The notes beneath the pieces were generated by a model. The model saw only the letters and a list, made by a program, of their open reading frames with translations. It did no database searches and was not told the origin of the DNA. A stretch of DNA of 64,000 bases from Halomonas sp. 7T (GTDB taxonomy: Bacteria > Pseudomonadota > Gammaproteobacteria > Pseudomonadales > Halomonadaceae): positions 2,976,001 to 3,040,000 of the forward strand of contig NZ_CP087112.1 of the NCBI RefSeq assembly GCF_025643255.1. The letters run 5' to 3'. The translations under genes were made by a program, and so were the position numbers. The number at the start of each line of letters is the position of its first letter. Within the stretch, counting starts at the first letter, position 1. Of the stretch, positions 50,560 through 60,347 are shown in pieces.

Positions 50560-51942
50560 ATGTCATTGAACGATGAAACCCTACAGGAACTAAAATCTGA
50601 GCTGCTTGACGAGCTAAATAAAGAACAATCAGACAAAGCGTTTCTTGCGGAGCGCTTAGCCGAATTTCGTTCGGCAGACATTGGTGAGGTCATTGAAGAG
50701 CTCATTGAAGAGGACGAAGAGCTGCCCGCTGCGTTGCTGGTACTCGATATTCTCTCCACCGAGCGTGCTGCCAACGTACTGGGGTATCTACCAAGAGAAA
50801 GTCAGCTAGAAGTGGTGGGTAAGCTGTCGGACACTCAGGTGCTTAAACTGCTCGAAGAGATGGGGTCTGATGAGCGGGCTGACTTATTTAATCTGCTGGG
50901 TGAAGACCGCCGAGAAGCGCTGCTTCGCCGTATGGCCCACCAAGAGCGGGAAGATTTAAAACGTTTAGCGAGTTATGAAGAGGGCACTGCAGGCGCCATC
51001 ATGACCTCTGACTATGTGGCCATAGCCAGTGGCATGACGGTGTCGCAAGCCATGATGCGCGTGCGTCAAACCGCCCCCGATGCAGAAACGGTGTATCAGC
51101 TCTACGTGCTCGATAGCGACGGCCAACTGATCGGCACCATGTCGCTGCGCCAGCTCATGGTGGCGCGCCCTGGGGCGCTGGTGGATGACATCATGATTAA
51201 AGATGTTATCCACACCCCCGTTGATAAAGAGCAGGAAGACGTGGCCCGCATTGTGGCCCGCTATGATTTACTTGCCCTGCCGGTGGTTGACGCTGACGGA
51301 CGCATGGTGGGTATTGTGACCCACGATGACGCCATGGACGTTGCCGAGTCGGAAGCCACCGAAGATATCCACAAAGGGATGTCGATTGGCCAGCTGGAAG
51401 ATGGCGTTAGCCGTGTGCCGTTATGGAGTCTTTATCGTAAACGGGTCTTCTGGCTGGTACTGCTGGTGTTTGCCAACCTGTTTTCAGGCGCAGGTATTGC
51501 CTACTTTGAAGACACCATTGCAGCCCAAGTGGCGCTGGTGTTCTTTTTACCCTTACTGATTGGTAGCGGCGGTAACGCAGGTGCCCAAGCGGCCACGCTA
51601 ATGGTACGCGGTATGGCAACCGGCGATGTGGGAGTTAAAGACTGGAGCAAAATGCTCGGCCGTGAGCTGTTGGTCGCAGGGTCGCTAGGTCTGACAATGG
51701 CGGTAGCGGTCACGCCGATAGGCGTCATGCGCGGCGGTGAAGCGGTGGGCATTATTGTTGCGCTTAGTATGGTCACGATTGTGCTCTTTGGCAGCATGAT
51801 CGGCATGTGTCTGCCGTTTCTGTTAGAGCGCTTTAAAGTCGACCCGGCGACAGCCTCAGCACCGCTGGTAACCACGTTGATTGACGCCACGGGCGTGTTG
51901 ATTTACTTCAGTATTGCCACTGCCATACTGGCAGGCGTTTAG
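50560..51942 (+). CDS. mgtE: magnesium transporter MgtE
   Basis: MgtE is a homodimeric Mg2+ channel gated by cytosolic Mg2+. The 460-residue product has an N-terminal superhelical domain (about 5-135), a pair of CBS domains (about 140-265: YVAIASGMTVSQAMMRVRQT and LPVVDADGRMVGIVTHDDA) and a five-helix membrane part (about 290-460) with LPLLIGSGGNAGAQAATLMV. GGGAGAGAG precedes the ATG. It is convergent with the CDF gene with only six bases between stops. Confidence 0.95.
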   Translation: MSLNDETLQELKSELLDELNKEQSDKAFLAERLAEFRSADIGEVIEELIEEDEELPAALLVLDILSTERAANVLGYLPRESQLEVVGKLSDTQVLKLLEEMGSDERADLFNLLGEDRREALLRRMAHQEREDLKRLASYEEGTAGAIMTSDYVAIASGMTVSQAMMRVRQTAPDAETVYQLYVLDSDGQLIGTMSLRQLMVARPGALVDDIMIKDVIHTPVDKEQEDVARIVARYDLLALPVVDADGRMVGIVTHDDAMDVAESEATEDIHKGMSIGQLEDGVSRVPLWSLYRKRVFWLVLLVFANLFSGAGIAYFEDTIAAQVALVFFLPLLIGSGGNAGAQAATLMVRGMATGDVGVKDWSKMLGRELLVAGSLGLTMAVAVTPIGVMRGGEAVGIIVALSMVTIVLFGSMIGMCLPFLLERFKVDPATASAPLVTTLIDATGVLIYFSIATAILAGV

Positions 51943-51948
51943 GAAGAT

Positions 51949-53142
51949 TTAACGCATCGAACTGCTGGCAGCGCGGGTAATAAACATGACCTCCACGTGG
52001 CCCAGCCACTCAATATCGCTTGCCAGCGCTTTCAACTGGCTTGCTAAGCACTGCGGGGGCTGGTGCACTGAGTCGCCAATAATCAGCGATACGGACACCT
52101 TATCGTCTAGGTAGTGCAGCTGTAGTTCGCTTAATGTCCGCCATACAGGATGCCTATACCAGCGCTCATTAAGTGCGGCCTCTACCTCCGGGCGAAGGGG
52201 AAGGCCTGGTAAGCGGCTGGGGTCACCCTCACCAGCATCATCTTCAGGGTCGATGTGGAAAATAACGTCGGTGAGCAGTGGAAAGTCATGGCGTAGCCGT
52301 CGGCTAACTTCGTTACCGATTTCATGGGCTTCTGAGACGGTAATTTTAGGGCCCACGACCACATGCAGATCAACCATGACCCAGCCTGCCGATTGCCGGG
52401 TGCGTAGGTCGTGCACGCTGTCGACGCCCGGAACGCTGCAGGCAACATCATGCATTTGCTGCTGAATACGCTCGGGCAGTGCGGTATCCACCAACTCCCG
52501 CGCCGACTCCCAGAGTAAATCCCACCCCACTTTACCGACCAGTAAACCAACAATGATCGCGGCCACGGCGTCTAACCAGCCAACACCAAACTGCGCACCA
52601 ATGAGCGCAACCAGTACGACTGCGGTAGAGAGCGCATCGCTGCGTGAGTGCCAGGCATTGGCCTCAAGAAGCTTTGAATTGACACGCTTGGCCACCCGCA
52701 TGGTGTAGCGGAAGATCCACTCTTTGCTTATCAGGGCCAAAACGGTAATCAAAATCGCGATCAGGCCGGGCGCTCCTACCGCGGTGCCGCTGAATAGGCG
52801 GTCTAAGCTTGACCAGGCGATGCCGCCTGCGACGAAGATGAGTACGCTGCCCAGCAGCAGCGTGGTCAGGGTTTCGATACGGCCATGGCCATAATGATGG
52901 TCAATATCCGGCTCTTGACGGCCATAGTGAATGGCTGCCAGTACAAAACCGTCAGTCACAAGGTCAGAAAGTGAGTGGATGCCATCGGCAATCAGCGCTG
53001 CTGAGCCAACGAAAAAGCCCACCGCGACTTTAACGATACTAAGCAAACCATCCAGCCACGCGCCGATATAAGTGACGCGTTTGGCCTCTTGGCTATCTAG
53101 CTCGCGGTTGGGAACCACTGGCGTTTCTACGGTCTGAGTCAT
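51949..53142 (-). CDS. cation diffusion facilitator (FieF/CzcD-type) metal efflux protein
   Basis: CDF proteins export divalent metals such as Zn2+, Fe2+ or Mn2+ by proton antiport. The 397-residue product has ALIADGIHSLSDLVTDGFVL (membrane helix 2, HxxxD-type metal site), DHHYGHGRIETLTTLLLG, HSRSDALSTAVVLVALIGAQ (helix 5 metal site) and a C-terminal cytosolic domain (VHDLRTRQSAGWVMVDLHVV). It is about 100 residues longer than E. coli FieF, mostly at the C-terminus. I start at the ATG at 53142, with AAGG upstream. The metal cannot be called. Confidence 0.9.
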   Translation of the reverse strand: MTQTVETPVVPNRELDSQEAKRVTYIGAWLDGLLSIVKVAVGFFVGSAALIADGIHSLSDLVTDGFVLAAIHYGRQEPDIDHHYGHGRIETLTTLLLGSVLIFVAGGIAWSSLDRLFSGTAVGAPGLIAILITVLALISKEWIFRYTMRVAKRVNSKLLEANAWHSRSDALSTAVVLVALIGAQFGVGWLDAVAAIIVGLLVGKVGWDLLWESARELVDTALPERIQQQMHDVACSVPGVDSVHDLRTRQSAGWVMVDLHVVVGPKITVSEAHEIGNEVSRRLRHDFPLLTDVIFHIDPEDDAGEGDPSRLPGLPLRPEVEAALNERWYRHPVWRTLSELQLHYLDDKVSVSLIIGDSVHQPPQCLASQLKALASDIEWLGHVEVMFITRAASSSMR

Positions 53143-53331
53143 GAGGTACCTTGCAGGGACGCACACTTCCAATAGTTGCCCATTGTAGCGCACAGCAGCA
53201 CTCGCTCTATAGCCTGTTTATCAGTCGCGCACTTTTTCCAGTGCGGACAACGAATTAATGGATGTGTATCCTTAGCGCCACGATAAATGCAGAAACGGCG
53301 CTAAATAGCTAAAAAGCATACAGGATGACCT

Positions 53332-54132
53332 ATGGATTGGCTCCAGGTAGTGGTACTCGCGGTCGTACAAGGCATAACGGAATTTTTACCTATCTCAAGC
53401 TCTGCTCACCTGATTTTGGTGCCGGTGCTGACTGCCTGGGAAGACCAAGGGCTTGCCTTTGACGTCGCGTTACACTTAGGAAGTTTAGCCGCCGTCGTGC
53501 TGTATTTTCGCCATGAAATCTTACGGATGCTCGCCAGCAGTGTCGATGCCGCCACTGGTAAAGGCGTTAACGAAGACGCAAAGCTGGCCTTATGGGTAGT
53601 GTTAGCAACGCTTCCGGTTTGTATCATTGGCTTTTTAGGGCGTGACCTTGTTGCAGAGCACATGCGCTCGACACTGATTATTGGTATGAGCCTGATTGGC
53701 TTTGGTGTGGTATTGGGCTATGCCGATTGGAAAAATCGAGGCAGTCGAAGCGAGTACCATCTGCGCCTTAAGGATGTGCTGATTATTGGTGTTGCCCAAG
53801 CGCTAGCGCTGATTCCAGGCACCTCGCGCTCCGGCATTACCATTACCGCCGCGTTGCTGGTGGGGATGAGCCGGGAAGGGGCCGCGCGTTTCTCGTTTCT
53901 ACTCTCAATACCGGTGATTGTATTGGCCGGTGGACTAGAAGTTATTGGGTTAGCAAGCTCTCCTGCGCCGATCGATTGGCCTGCGATGATAGTCGGAACG
54001 TTACTATCAGGCATTAGCGCCTACCTCTGTATACACTACTTCCTAGTCATTATTAAAAAGCTAGGGATGCAGCCGTTTGTGGTCTACCGGGTGCTGTTTG
54101 GTGCGTGGCTGCTGTGGTTCTTCCACTTTTAA
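53332..54132 (+). CDS. uppP: undecaprenyl-diphosphatase UppP (BacA)
   Basis: UppP recycles undecaprenyl pyrophosphate to the carrier lipid used for peptidoglycan and LPS. The 266-residue membrane protein has VQGITEFLPISSSAHLILVP near the N-terminus and ALIPGTSRSGITITAALLVG near residue 160, the two catalytic motifs, in a polytopic membrane protein. The family also gives bacitracin resistance. The ATG is preceded by AGGATGACC. Confidence 0.96.
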   Translation: MDWLQVVVLAVVQGITEFLPISSSAHLILVPVLTAWEDQGLAFDVALHLGSLAAVVLYFRHEILRMLASSVDAATGKGVNEDAKLALWVVLATLPVCIIGFLGRDLVAEHMRSTLIIGMSLIGFGVVLGYADWKNRGSRSEYHLRLKDVLIIGVAQALALIPGTSRSGITITAALLVGMSREGAARFSFLLSIPVIVLAGGLEVIGLASSPAPIDWPAMIVGTLLSGISAYLCIHYFLVIIKKLGMQPFVVYRVLFGAWLLWFFHF

Positions 54133-54163
54133 TACCCAAGCATACTGTTCAAGGAAACTGATC

Positions 54164-55285
54164 ATGAACCGCTACCACCGATCGTCGCGTGTCATCGGCT
54201 TAGTGCTGCTCATTACTCTCTTACTTGTTGGCTGTTCAGAAAATGACCGCCCCTTGGAAGCGCCCGTTCGTTTCGAAGGCGCTATTTTTGGCACGTTTTA
54301 CCAAGTAACCGTGACGGATCCACTGACCCAAGGTGAGGCCAACGCGCTGGAAGAGGGGTTCCTGGAGGAGCTTGAGAGTGTCGATCAAGCGATGTCGACG
54401 TACCGTGACGACGCAGAGCTGATGGTGTTTAACGAAACCCCGCTCAATGAATGGCAGCCGCTATCCAATGAGCTAATCGAAGTGCTTGCCATTAGCCGTT
54501 CGGTATCAGAAGAGAGCAGCGGCGCTTTTGATATTACTGTGGGTGGTTTGGTCAATTTATGGAGTTTTGGCCCGGAAGCTCGCCCTGAAGTCGTCCCTTC
54601 TGAAACCGAGCTAAACGAGCGCTTAGCCACGGTAGGTTACGATGCGATTGATGTGGACACCCAGGCCATGCAGGCGCGGCGTACTCGGGATGTATTCGCC
54701 GACCTTTCAGCGGTTGCCAAAGGGCACGCTACTGACCGGGTCGCGGCGTATCTTGATCAGCAAGGAGTAGAGCACTATTTAGTGAATTTAGGCGGCGACC
54801 TGATTTCACGCGGTTACCGTGACCCCGAGACCCAAGAATCGTGGCGTGTTGGCATCGAAGTGCCCCACACAGGCCCCCAGCAGGCCCAGCATATCCTGCC
54901 CTTGGAAAATATGTCGGTGGCGACCTCAGGCGATTACCGAAACTATTTTGAGGAAGATGGCAAACGTTACTCGCACACCATCGATCCGCGCACCGGTCGT
55001 CCGGTCAACAACCGCTTAGCGTCTGTCTCTGTGTTTCACCCGTCCAATGCCTGGGCCGACGCCTGGGCGACGGCGCTCACTGTTACTGGCAGTGACGCTG
55101 GTATGCAGCTAGCGCTTGAGCACGATCTTAATGCCCTGCTGTTAATTAAAAGCGAGGAGGGCCAGTGGCAAAGCCTTGGCACCCCCGCATTTATCAACTA
55201 TTTCGGTGACGCGCTGGTGGAGGAACTAGGTATAGACGCCTGGGAAGACCCGTCTGCCACCCGCCAAACGGCCACAGGTGAATAA
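54164..55285 (+). CDS. apbE: FAD:protein FMN transferase ApbE (lipoprotein)
   Basis: ApbE attaches FMN covalently to Thr residues of flavoproteins such as NqrB/C and RnfG. The 373-residue product has a lipobox (LLLVGCSEN), FEGAIFGTFYQVTVTD, DLSAVAKGHATDRVAAYLDQ with the FAD site, LVNLGGDLISRG and YSHTIDPRTGRPV with the catalytic His. I start at the ATG at 54164 (MNRYHRSS) with AAGGAAAC upstream. No nqr or rnf genes are in the window. Its stop precedes glmU by one base. Confidence 0.93.
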   Translation: MNRYHRSSRVIGLVLLITLLLVGCSENDRPLEAPVRFEGAIFGTFYQVTVTDPLTQGEANALEEGFLEELESVDQAMSTYRDDAELMVFNETPLNEWQPLSNELIEVLAISRSVSEESSGAFDITVGGLVNLWSFGPEARPEVVPSETELNERLATVGYDAIDVDTQAMQARRTRDVFADLSAVAKGHATDRVAAYLDQQGVEHYLVNLGGDLISRGYRDPETQESWRVGIEVPHTGPQQAQHILPLENMSVATSGDYRNYFEEDGKRYSHTIDPRTGRPVNNRLASVSVFHPSNAWADAWATALTVTGSDAGMQLALEHDLNALLLIKSEEGQWQSLGTPAFINYFGDALVEELGIDAWEDPSATRQTATGE

Positions 55286-55286
55286 C

Positions 55287-56651
55287 ATGCAAGAGCTTGA
55301 TATCGTTATCCTTGCGGCGGGTAAAGGTACCCGCATGCGCTCGCAAATGCCCAAGGTACTGCACTCTTTGGCAGGCAAGCCCATGGTGCAACACGTCCTG
55401 GATACCGCGGCAGGGCTTAACCCAACACGCATACACGTCGTTATTGGCCATGGCGCTGAACAGTTACGCGCATCCCTGGCGGAAAGCGCTGTTTCCTTTG
55501 CTCTGCAAACTGAGCAAAAAGGCACCGGCCACGCGGTGGCCCAAGCCCAGCCGCAGCTGGGGAGTGGTAAGGTACTGGTACTTTACGGGGATGTGCCGCT
55601 TATCCGGCGTGAATCGTTACATGCCCTGTTAGCCCAGGTGGATGAGCAACACATGGGGCTGTTAACCGTCACGCTAGATGACCCCAACGGCTACGGGCGT
55701 ATTGTGCGCAACGAGGCAGGTGACGCGGTGGCCATTGTTGAGCAAAAAGATGCCGACCCCGCACAGCTGGCGATTACTGAGTGCAATACCGGCATTATGG
55801 CGATGACCAGCGCCCAGCTAAAACGCTGGTTGCCCCAGCTATCGGCGGAAAATGCCCAGGGTGAGTACTACCTGACCGATGTGATCGCCATGGCCGCGAA
55901 AGAGGGCATTAACGTATGTACCGCCCAACCAGCCTCTGCGGTAGAGGTGGAAGGGGTTAATAACCGGGCTCAAATGGCCCGCTTGGAGCGGGCCTACCAG
56001 CAGCAGTTGGCCGATCAACTTATGCAACAAGGCGTCGCGCTAGCTGACCCGGCAAGAATTGACATACGCGGTAAGCTAACCTGCGGTCACGACGTCTTTA
56101 TCGATGTGGGCTGTGTGTTTGAAGGCGACGTAACGCTTGGCGAAGGCGTTCAGGTTGGCCCTTATTGCGTTATCAAAAACAGCACCATTGGCGCTGAAAG
56201 CGTGATCGAGAGCCACAGCGTTATGGATTCGACGGTTGCCGCTGGGTTAAACCAAATAGGCCCCTATGCGCGGCTGCGTCCCGGTACACGCTTAGCCGTT
56301 AAAGCTAAGGTAGGTAACTTTGTCGAAACCAAAAACGCTGAGGTGGGCGAGGGCAGCAAAATTAATCACCTAAGCTACGTTGGCGATGCCCATTTAGGCC
56401 GGAACGTAAATATAGGGGCAGGGACGATTACCTGTAATTATGACGGTGCCAATAAGCACCGCACGGTGATTGGTGATGATGTCTTTATCGGTTCCAATAG
56501 CGCGCTTGTTGCGCCGGTAACGGTAGGTAAAGGGGCCACCGTGGGCGCTGGCTCCACGATTGCTAAAGACGTTAGTGAGCACGCGCTGGCGGTTACCCGC
56601 AGCCGGCAGTTGGAAAAGGCCGACTGGCCGCGTCCGGAAAAAAAAGCTTAA
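55287..56651 (+). CDS. glmU: bifunctional N-acetylglucosamine-1-phosphate uridyltransferase/glucosamine-1-phosphate acetyltransferase
   Basis: GlmU makes UDP-GlcNAc for peptidoglycan and LPS. The 454-residue protein has the pyrophosphorylase motif LAAGKGTRMRSQMPKVLH at the N-terminus and LYGDVPLI, then a left-handed beta-helix acetyltransferase domain after about 250 with repeats such as KINHLSYVGDAHLG and NIGAGTITCNYDGANKHR. The ATG at 55287 has AGGTGA seven bases upstream; a GTG at 55278 is also in frame. glmS follows. Confidence 0.97.
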   Translation: MQELDIVILAAGKGTRMRSQMPKVLHSLAGKPMVQHVLDTAAGLNPTRIHVVIGHGAEQLRASLAESAVSFALQTEQKGTGHAVAQAQPQLGSGKVLVLYGDVPLIRRESLHALLAQVDEQHMGLLTVTLDDPNGYGRIVRNEAGDAVAIVEQKDADPAQLAITECNTGIMAMTSAQLKRWLPQLSAENAQGEYYLTDVIAMAAKEGINVCTAQPASAVEVEGVNNRAQMARLERAYQQQLADQLMQQGVALADPARIDIRGKLTCGHDVFIDVGCVFEGDVTLGEGVQVGPYCVIKNSTIGAESVIESHSVMDSTVAAGLNQIGPYARLRPGTRLAVKAKVGNFVETKNAEVGEGSKINHLSYVGDAHLGRNVNIGAGTITCNYDGANKHRTVIGDDVFIGSNSALVAPVTVGKGATVGAGSTIAKDVSEHALAVTRSRQLEKADWPRPEKKA

Positions 56652-56718
56652 TTAATTCGGCTTTCATATAATTTATTAGTGTTCTAAAAGCGCGCTAAAA
56701 CGCCAAGGAGAAACGTTT

Positions 56719-58557
56719 ATGTGTGGCATCGTCGCTGCGGTTGCACAACGCAATGTGCAAGGCATCCTGCTGGAAGGGCTTAAACGCCTTGAGTATCGTG
56801 GTTACGATTCGTCTGGCATGACGGTGCTCCACGAGGGGGCGCTAACTCGTCACCGCGCCTTAGGTAAAGTGGTGGCTCTTGAAGCGCAGCTAGCCACCGC
56901 GGCGCTGCCCGGTGTTGCCGGTATCGCCCACACCCGCTGGGCTACCCACGGCAAGCCTTCTGAAGCCAATGCTCACCCTCACCACAGCAGTGATCAAGTC
57001 GCCGTGGTGCACAACGGTATTATCGAAAACTACGAACACATTAAGGCAACGCTGCAAGCAAGCGGTTACGCTTTTACTTCGGAAACCGATACTGAAGTGA
57101 TTGCCCACCTGCTGGCCGACAAACTGCAAAGCGGACTTGGCCTGTTTGAGGCCACCCAGCAGATTGTAAATGGTTTGGGCGGCGCTTATGCGTTGGGCGT
57201 TATGAGTGCATCCGAGCCTGACCTGGTGGTGGGCGCCCGTCAGGGGAGTCCGTTAGTGGTAGGCGTGGGTATTGATGAGGCGTTTTTAGCCTCTGACCCG
57301 CTGGCGCTTTTACAAGTCACCGACCGTTTTATCTACTTAGAAGAGGGCGACTTGGTTGAGCTTCGCGCGCTGGGCGAAATTCGTATCGTCGATCGTGAAG
57401 GCAACACAGTAGAGCGGCCTATCCAGACATTTGAGCACGGTGACGGCGCCGCCATTAAAGGTGATTACCGCCACTACATGCTTAAAGAGATTTTCGAGCA
57501 ACCGGAAGTCATTAGCGCAGCCCTTGAAGGGCGTTTAAGTGCAAGTAGCGTACTGGTAGAAAGCTTTGGCCCCGAGGCCCAGGCGCTGTTTGAAAACACC
57601 CGTCATATTCATATTATTGCTTGCGGCACCAGTTACCATGCAGGCTTAGTGGCACGCTACTGGCTTGAGCGCTACGCCGGTGTGCCGGTGCAGGTAGAAG
57701 TCGCCTCCGAGTACCGTTACCGCCACCCAGTGGTGCCCGAAGGCACGCTTTTTGTCACTCTATCTCAGTCGGGCGAAACCGCCGATACGTTGGCCGCGCT
57801 GCGCTTTGCCAAAACGCTCAACTACCTAGGCACCTTGGCGATTTGCAACGTACCGGGCAGCTCATTAGTGCGTGAATCGGACACAGCGCTGATGACGCGG
57901 GCGGGACCGGAAATAGGCGTAGCGTCTACCAAAGCCTTCACCACCCAGCTAGTCGCGCTGATGCTGTTGACACTCTCGGTGAGTAAGGCCAAACATCAGC
58001 CTGAAAAAGCGGAGGCGATTGCCGAAATAGTCACAGCGTTGCGTCAGCTGCCTGCTCTTTGCCAACAGGTTCTGGGGTTGGATAGCCAAATTGAAGCGCT
58101 ATCGCAGGCATTTGCAGAAAAGCACCACGCGCTGTTTTTAGGCCGCGGCGCCCACTACCCCATTGCGCTGGAAGGCGCGCTTAAGCTGAAAGAGATTTCT
58201 TATATTCACGCTGAAGCCTACCCCGCAGGCGAACTTAAACATGGGCCGTTGGCGCTGGTAGATAGTGAAATGCCGGTGATTTCCGTGGCACCTAACGACG
58301 ACCTGCTGGAGAAGCTTAAATCTAACCTGCAAGAAGTGCGCGCCCGGGGCGGCCAGCTATTTGTGTTTGCCGATGAAAGTGTCGGCATTAACGAGCAAGC
58401 CGATATTCGCGTATTGGCGCTGCCTCACGTACACGAAGCGCTTGCCCCGCTGCTTTATACGCTGCCATTACAATTACTTAGCTACCACGTTGCCGTGCTA
58501 AAAGGTACCGATGTGGACCAGCCTCGTAACTTGGCTAAGAGCGTCACCGTGGAGTAA
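56719..58557 (+). CDS. glmS: glutamine--fructose-6-phosphate aminotransferase (isomerizing)
   Basis: GlmS makes glucosamine-6-phosphate, the entry to amino-sugar synthesis. The 612-residue protein begins MCGIVAAVAQRNV with the N-terminal nucleophile Cys exposed after Met removal, has the glutaminase (about 1-240) and two SIS domains (about 290-610), FVTLSQSGETADTLAALRFA, and ends NLAKSVTVE, the conserved sugar-binding C-terminus. AAGGAGAAACG precedes the ATG. No glmS ribozyme is visible in the short 67-bp leader. Confidence 0.97.
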   Translation: MCGIVAAVAQRNVQGILLEGLKRLEYRGYDSSGMTVLHEGALTRHRALGKVVALEAQLATAALPGVAGIAHTRWATHGKPSEANAHPHHSSDQVAVVHNGIIENYEHIKATLQASGYAFTSETDTEVIAHLLADKLQSGLGLFEATQQIVNGLGGAYALGVMSASEPDLVVGARQGSPLVVGVGIDEAFLASDPLALLQVTDRFIYLEEGDLVELRALGEIRIVDREGNTVERPIQTFEHGDGAAIKGDYRHYMLKEIFEQPEVISAALEGRLSASSVLVESFGPEAQALFENTRHIHIIACGTSYHAGLVARYWLERYAGVPVQVEVASEYRYRHPVVPEGTLFVTLSQSGETADTLAALRFAKTLNYLGTLAICNVPGSSLVRESDTALMTRAGPEIGVASTKAFTTQLVALMLLTLSVSKAKHQPEKAEAIAEIVTALRQLPALCQQVLGLDSQIEALSQAFAEKHHALFLGRGAHYPIALEGALKLKEISYIHAEAYPAGELKHGPLALVDSEMPVISVAPNDDLLEKLKSNLQEVRARGGQLFVFADESVGINEQADIRVLALPHVHEALAPLLYTLPLQLLSYHVAVLKGTDVDQPRNLAKSVTVE

Positions 58558-58713
58558 ATTTCAAGACACAATTAATTGGCAAGGCAGCGATAAAAGCGCT
58601 TTACAGAATGCGACGAATGGCCGCATCTTATGCGCAATCGCTGCGTTGCAGCACATTGTTAGTGTGCTTATTATCGTGGCGATATTTCCTCACCTTGCCA
58701 GGACCTCGCCACC

Positions 58714-60180
58714 ATGAAACCACCTAACGCCCTTGCAATGCGGCAAGCTACTTGCCGGTTTGCTTGGTTGTTGACAGCACTCTGTTTGTTTGCCTTTCCT
58801 AGCCTCTCTTATGCCGCCTCCGGCCCTTTAGATCTTACCGCATCGTTTGCGGGTATTGCCTCTGTGGCTATTTTCGTTCTTGCCTACGCCTTGGTCATGA
58901 GCGAAGAACTTATCCACATGCGCAAATCCAAACCTGTACTCGTGGCCGCCGGGCTTATCTGGGCACTCGTCGCGTGGGTTTATGTACAAGCGGGCATGCC
59001 GCACGAAGCGGAAGCGGCGTTTAAAGAAACGCTGCTTGAGTACACCGAGCTGTTACTGTTCTTACTGGTGGCGATGACCTACATCAACGCCATGGAAGAG
59101 CGCCGTATTTTTGATGCCCTGCGGGCATGGCTAATACGTAAAGGGTTCAGTTATCGCAGTCTGTTCTGGATTACGGGCTGTCTTGCCTTCGGCATTTCTG
59201 CGATTGCCAACAACATGACCACGGCGATGCTAATGTGTGCGGTGGTGTTGAAGGTAGCTGAAGGCGATAAAAAATTTATTAGCCTGTGCTGTGTCAACGT
59301 GGTGGTGGCATCCAATGCAGGCGGCGCGTTCAGCCCGTTTGGCGATATCACTACGTTGATGGTGTGGCAGGCAGGCCAGGTACCGTTTGGCGGCTTTTTT
59401 GCGCTACTGATACCAGCCATTGTCAATTTCATCGTACCGTCGGTGATTATGAATTTCTTCATCGTCAATCGACAGCCCGCCGCGCTGACTGAAAATGTCT
59501 GGTTAAAGCGTGGTTCGCGTCGCATCATTGCGCTTTTTTTAGTGACTGTCGCTATTTCTGTGTTGTGCCACTCGGTTCTTTATCTACCGCCTGCGATGGG
59601 GATGATGTTTGGCCTTGGCCTGTTGCAGTTCTTTGGCTACTACCTGCGTCGCAGCCTGCCGCGCTCTCTGGAGCGTAAGCGTGAGCGTTACTCTCGTCGC
59701 GGCGATTGGAGAAAGCTTGAGCAACTAGGCAGCGTCGTTCCTTTCGATATTTTCAGCCGTATTGCCCGTTCTGAGTGGGACACACTGCTATTCTTTTATG
59801 GAGTAGTAATGTGTGTGGGCGGCCTGGGATTTATGGGTTATCTAAGCCTCTTATCAGAAACGCTTTACGGTAGCTGGAATCCCGTGTGGGCTAACGTTGT
59901 CTTAGGGCTTATTTCAGCAGTAGTTGATAATATTCCGGTCATGTTTGCTGTGCTTTCAATGGCGCCAGATATGTCGCAAGGCAACTGGCTTCTGATTACC
60001 TTAACTGCGGGCGTCGGCGGCAGCCTGCTCTCAATGGGTTCAGCAGCAGGAGTCGCGCTGATGGGGCAAGCGCGCGGTATTTATACCTTTGCGGTTCATT
60101 TGCGTTGGGTGCCGGCTATTTTACTGGGCTATGCCGCCAGCATTATGGCTCATTTGTGGATTAACGCAGCGCTGTTTTAA
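58714..60180 (+). CDS. nhaD: NhaD-type sodium/proton antiporter
   Basis: NhaD exports Na+ and Li+ in exchange for protons and is typical of halophilic and alkaliphilic bacteria. The 488-residue protein has a signal-like N-terminus, about a dozen hydrophobic segments, and NhaD-type blocks: YINAMEERRIFDALRAWLIR, GISAIANNMTTAMLMCAVVL, NAGGAFSPFGDITTLMVWQA and DNIPVMFAVLSMAP. The upstream 156 bp contains no clear promoter, so it may be read from glmS or from an unseen promoter. Confidence 0.9.
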   Translation: MKPPNALAMRQATCRFAWLLTALCLFAFPSLSYAASGPLDLTASFAGIASVAIFVLAYALVMSEELIHMRKSKPVLVAAGLIWALVAWVYVQAGMPHEAEAAFKETLLEYTELLLFLLVAMTYINAMEERRIFDALRAWLIRKGFSYRSLFWITGCLAFGISAIANNMTTAMLMCAVVLKVAEGDKKFISLCCVNVVVASNAGGAFSPFGDITTLMVWQAGQVPFGGFFALLIPAIVNFIVPSVIMNFFIVNRQPAALTENVWLKRGSRRIIALFLVTVAISVLCHSVLYLPPAMGMMFGLGLLQFFGYYLRRSLPRSLERKRERYSRRGDWRKLEQLGSVVPFDIFSRIARSEWDTLLFFYGVVMCVGGLGFMGYLSLLSETLYGSWNPVWANVVLGLISAVVDNIPVMFAVLSMAPDMSQGNWLLITLTAGVGGSLLSMGSAAGVALMGQARGIYTFAVHLRWVPAILLGYAASIMAHLWINAALF

Positions 60181-60209
60181 GTGCGCGGCTAATGCCGTTA
60201 AGCACAATG

Positions 60210-60243
60210 AAACGCCCCTTATCAATTGATCAGGGGCGTTTTG
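60210..60243 (+). terminator. terminator after nhaD
   Basis: AACGCCCCT/AGGGGCGTT stem with a 12-base loop, followed by TTGATAA. Short T-run, moderate strength. Confidence 0.7.
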
Positions 60244-60347
60244 ATAATAGCGATCAGCAGCGTCGACACTCGGGGCGTCTTCAACCAGTAATAGGCGCAT
60301 ATCAATGAATAACGCCTTGTTCACGGCGGGCTACTGAGGAACGTAAC

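Noticed and set aside
56652-56718. glmS ribozyme or TATAAT promoter before glmS
   Set aside because: The gap is too short for the ribozyme. TATAAT at 56667 has no partner -35 at a suitable distance.
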